Positions 62,047 to 64,000 of a stretch of DNA of 64,000 bases are shown piece by piece (the stretch's first letter is position 1; each line of letters begins with the position of its first letter). The notes below the pieces were generated by a model, which did not search any database, was not told the DNA's origin, and worked only from the letters and a program-made list of their open reading frames with translations. Made by a program: the position numbers and the translations under genes. This stretch comes from Rhodococcus sp. 14-1411-2a (lineage in GTDB: Bacteria > Actinomycetota > Actinomycetes > Mycobacteriales > Mycobacteriaceae), in contig NZ_NPGA01000019.1 in assembly GCF_002259485.1 (NCBI RefSeq), positions 470,404-534,403 on the forward strand. Direction: 5' to 3'.

Positions 62047-63321
62047 GTGAGTGAGAACATCATCGACGAAATGACCTGGCGTGGATTGATCGCACAGTCC
62101 ACCGATGTGGACGCGCTGAAGAAGGCTACGTCCGAGGGCCCGATCACGCTGTACTCCGGTTTCGATCCGACAGGTCCCTCGCTGCACGCAGGGCACCTCG
62201 TGCCGTTGCTGGCGCTCAAGCGTTTCCAGCGGGCCGGCCATCGCCCGATCATCCTCGCCGGTGGGGCGACGGGACTCATCGGTGACCCTCGCGATGTAGG
62301 GGAGCGCACCATGAATTCCCCCGAGGTCGTCACCGAGTGGGCCTCGCGTATCCGTGGTCAGCTCGAACGGTTCGTCGACCTGGACGAGAGCCCGACGGGC
62401 GCAGTGGTGGTGAACAATCTGTCCTGGACGGGGGAGCTTTCCGCGATCGATTTCCTTCGCGACATCGGTAAGCACTTCTCGATCAACGTCATGCTTGCTC
62501 GCGAGACGGTGAAGAACAGGCTCGAGAGCGACGGAATGTCGTACACCGAGTTCAGCTACATGCTGTTGCAGGCGAACGACTACGTGCAGCTCCGCAGGCA
62601 ATACGGCTGCAGTCTTCAGATCGGCGGCTCCGACCAGTGGGGAAACATCATCGCCGGGGTGGAGCTGAACCGGCGCCAGGACGCCGAGTCGGTGCACGCC
62701 ATGACGGTTCCGTTGGTCACCTCCGCCGACGGCAAGAAATTCGGCAAATCCACCGGAGGCGGCAGCCTGTGGCTCGACCCGGAGATGACGAGCCCGTACG
62801 CCTGGTACCAGTACTTCGTGAACACCGGTGACGCAGACGTGGTGAAGTACCTGCGCTGGTTCACCTTCCTGTCGAAGGACGAGTTGGCAGAACTCGAGAC
62901 GGCGACCACCGAGCGTCCGCACGCGCGTGAGGCGCAGAAGCGCCTGGCCGCCGAGATGACCACGCTCGTCCACGGCGAAGCCGCGACTCGCTCGGTCGAA
63001 CTGGCCAGCCAGGCGCTCTTCGGGCGGGCCGAACTGACCGAACTCGACGAGAAGACGCTCGCCGCCGCGCTACAGGAAGCGTCTGTGGCCGACATCGAGG
63101 CCGGTGCACCGAACACCATCGTCGATCTGCTCGTCGCTACGGGGTTGAGCGAGAGCAAGGGCGCTGCCCGACGCGCAGTCAAGGAGGGCGGCGCATCGGT
63201 CAACAACGTCAAGATTTCCGACGAAGAATGGACGCCCGGTGCGGACGATCTCCTGCACGGCCGGTGGTTGGTGGTCCGACGCGGAAAGCGCAACTTCGCA
63301 GGAGCCCGAATCGCCGGCTGA
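62047..63321 (+). CDS. tyrS: Tyrosyl-tRNA synthetase
   Basis: Charges tRNA-Tyr. It is 424 residues. The HIGH-type motif is [12 protein letters not shown], the tyrosine site is in [12 protein letters not shown] and GGSDQWGNI, and the KMSKS-type motif is KKFGKSTGG. The C-terminal S4 domain (about 360-420, [20 protein letters not shown]) binds tRNA. GTG 62047 has GGAGG about nine bases upstream; the longer frame overlaps mpg and is not real. It is the last protein gene before the rRNA operon leader. Confidence 0.97.
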   Translation: MSENIIDEMTWRGLIAQSTDVDALKKATSEGPITLYSGFDPTGPSLHAGHLVPLLALKRFQRAGHRPIILAGGATGLIGDPRDVGERTMNSPEVVTEWASRIRGQLERFVDLDESPTGAVVVNNLSWTGELSAIDFLRDIGKHFSINVMLARETVKNRLESDGMSYTEFSYMLLQANDYVQLRRQYGCSLQIGGSDQWGNIIAGVELNRRQDAESVHAMTVPLVTSADGKKFGKSTGGGSLWLDPEMTSPYAWYQYFVNTGDADVVKYLRWFTFLSKDELAELETATTERPHAREAQKRLAAEMTTLVHGEAATRSVELASQALFGRAELTELDEKTLAAALQEASVADIEAGAPNTIVDLLVATGLSESKGAARRAVKEGGASVNNVKISDEEWTPGADDLLHGRWLVVRRGKRNFAGARIAG

Positions 63322-63446
63322 ATCTTCGATTGTTGTCAGTGGGCGGAGTCACATCCATGTAATTTGGTTACGACGCCCGTCAGGTGGGTAAGTGACCGGT
63401 TGCGACCAGGCCGTTCACGCGAATCACGTGTGAACGACCTGGGGAT

Positions 63447-63475
63447 TTGACGCGTTGTTATCCGGGGCGTAACTT
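63447..63475 (+). promoter_or_regulatory. rrn promoter, upstream
   Basis: TTGACG and TAACTT separated by 17 bases. This is the better spaced of the two rrn promoters, 430 bases before the 16S gene. Confidence 0.65.
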
Positions 63476-63601
63476 TGTGCAGGTCAGAGCGACACGGACG
63501 CCAGCCCAGACCGCAAGGCCTGAGCAACGCGGAGTTCGCTTACGACACCATGAAGATGTCAAAGCCGAAAGGTTCGACTTCTTCACGGATGAGAAGCCAG
63601 T

Positions 63602-63631
63602 TTGACTGCGCTCGATCATCTGATCTAAGCT
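63602..63631 (+). promoter_or_regulatory. rrn promoter, downstream
   Basis: TTGACT and TAAGCT separated by 18 bases. Transcription would start near 63638, about 50 bases before the boxB/boxA-like signal. Confidence 0.65.
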
Positions 63632-63688
63632 GGAACGGTTGCCCCGGACATCCACGAGCTTCAGCTCGAATGTGAACGGTGTGCGCGT

Positions 63689-63712
63689 GTTCTTTGAGAA
63701 CTCAACAGTGTG
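63689..63712 (+). promoter_or_regulatory. rRNA antitermination (boxB/boxA-like) site
   Basis: GTTC-TTTGA-GAAC forms a small hairpin and is followed by CTCAACAGTGTG. It closely resembles the nut-like site in mycobacterial rrn leaders, where NusB/NusE and other Nus factors bind. Confidence 0.65.
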
Positions 63713-63905
63713 TCGATGAATGTCAGTGCCGAATGTTTTTGGCGCTCATGCCTTTTGGGGTGTGGGTGTGACATCTTCTTGCTTCATTCTTCCCGTCTGA
63801 GGTGAGAAGGTTTTGTCTGTTTTGCTAGTTGAGTTTTTTTTTGCTAGTGATTTGACTCTTTATGTTTATGACTGATTTGCAGTTTCGACTGTTGATCGAG
63901 AGTCT

Positions 63906-64000
63906 TTTACGGAGAGTTTGATCCTGGCTCAGGACGAACGCTGGCGGCGTGCTTAACACATGCAAGTCGAGCGGTAAGGCCTTTCGGGGTACACGAGCGG
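63906..64000 (+). rRNA. rrs: 16S ribosomal RNA, 5' end (partial)
   Basis: The conserved 5' primer site AGAGTTTGATCCTGGCTCAG begins at 63913, so base 1 of the mature RNA is near 63906 by comparison with E. coli. The following text (GACGAACGCTGGCGGCGTGC, then CACATGCAAGTCGAGCGG) and the short V1 loop with AAGGCCTTTCGGGG are typical of Rhodococcus. The gene continues past the window. Confidence 0.97.

Larger units (their letters stand above)
63322..63905 (+). promoter_or_regulatory. rRNA operon promoter and leader region
   Basis: No gene is seen here. Two promoters are readable: TTGACG-N17-TAACTT (63447-63475) and TTGACT-N18-TAAGCT (63602-63631), both close to the consensus. An inverted repeat (GTTCAC / GTGAAC) lies near 63415-63434. 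Downstream, GTTCTTTGAGAAC followed by CTCAACAGTGTG (63689-63712) resembles the boxB/boxA antitermination signal of mycobacterial rrn leaders. The last 200 bases are T-rich, as expected for the RNase-processed leader before 16S rRNA. Confidence 0.75.

Overview
The window is high-GC actinobacterial chromosome, most probably Rhodococcus in the broad sense (R. fascians / R. erythropolis type). Three things point there: the gene order (pyk-tesB, pdtaR, polA, rpsA, coaE, uvrB, uvrA, infC-rpmI-rplT, pheST, argCJBDFRGH, mpg, tyrS) is the conserved Corynebacteriales order known from Mycobacterium tuberculosis; the start codons are rich in GTG, with some TTG; and the last 95 bases are the 5' end of a 16S rRNA gene with a Rhodococcus-like V1 region. 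It is essentially all core chromosome. I see no prophage, insertion sequence, CRISPR array or integrated island.

Layout. 1-7.1 kb: end of gltD, pyruvate kinase, acyl-CoA thioesterase II, a family-6-like uracil/hypoxanthine-DNA glycosylase, a divergent DUF1772 / AraC-regulator pair, a small predicted ATPase, and a tRNA-Leu(CAA). 7.2-13.8 kb: the ANTAR response regulator PdtaR and a complete branched-chain amino-acid-type ABC transporter (binding lipoprotein convergent with livHMGF; LivH carries an exported N-terminal domain). 14-28 kb: polA, thioredoxin, a GlxA-like regulator, a 2'-5' RNA ligase-like protein, an isocitrate/isopropylmalate dehydrogenase-family enzyme, a methyltransferase, rpsA, coaE-grpB fusion, DUF402 protein, uvrB. 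28-37 kb: an ABC exporter whose ATPase is fused to an exported alpha/beta hydrolase, a universal stress protein, a HelD-like RNA polymerase-remodelling ATPase, a DoxX protein with a long 11-residue-repeat tail, an MBL hydrolase. 37-47 kb: uvrA, DUF1844 protein, infC (apparent ATC start and a long leader with a terminator-like hairpin), rpmI, rplT, rRNA methyltransferase, pheS, pheT. 47.8-56.3 kb: the arginine operon argCJBDFRGH with overlapping genes and an ARG-box-like promoter. 56.4-64 kb: bifunctional lipase/acyl-CoA synthetase-like protein, Trm112-like protein, an ABC-2 exporter pair, alkyladenine glycosylase, tyrS and the promoter/leader region of an rRNA operon.

Functional themes: translation and its supply (two rRNA/tRNA loci, RpsA, IF3, L35, L20, PheRS, TyrRS), DNA repair (PolA, UvrA, UvrB, two glycosylases), arginine biosynthesis, and envelope transport. 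The features most worth a second look are unusual architectures rather than a whole new system: the hydrolase-ABC fusion (28889-31744), the DoxX-hendecad protein (34922-36112), the exported-domain LivH (12381-13766), the infC leader and start, and a short-variable-arm tRNA with a leucine anticodon. All calls are from reading the sequence; no database search was run.
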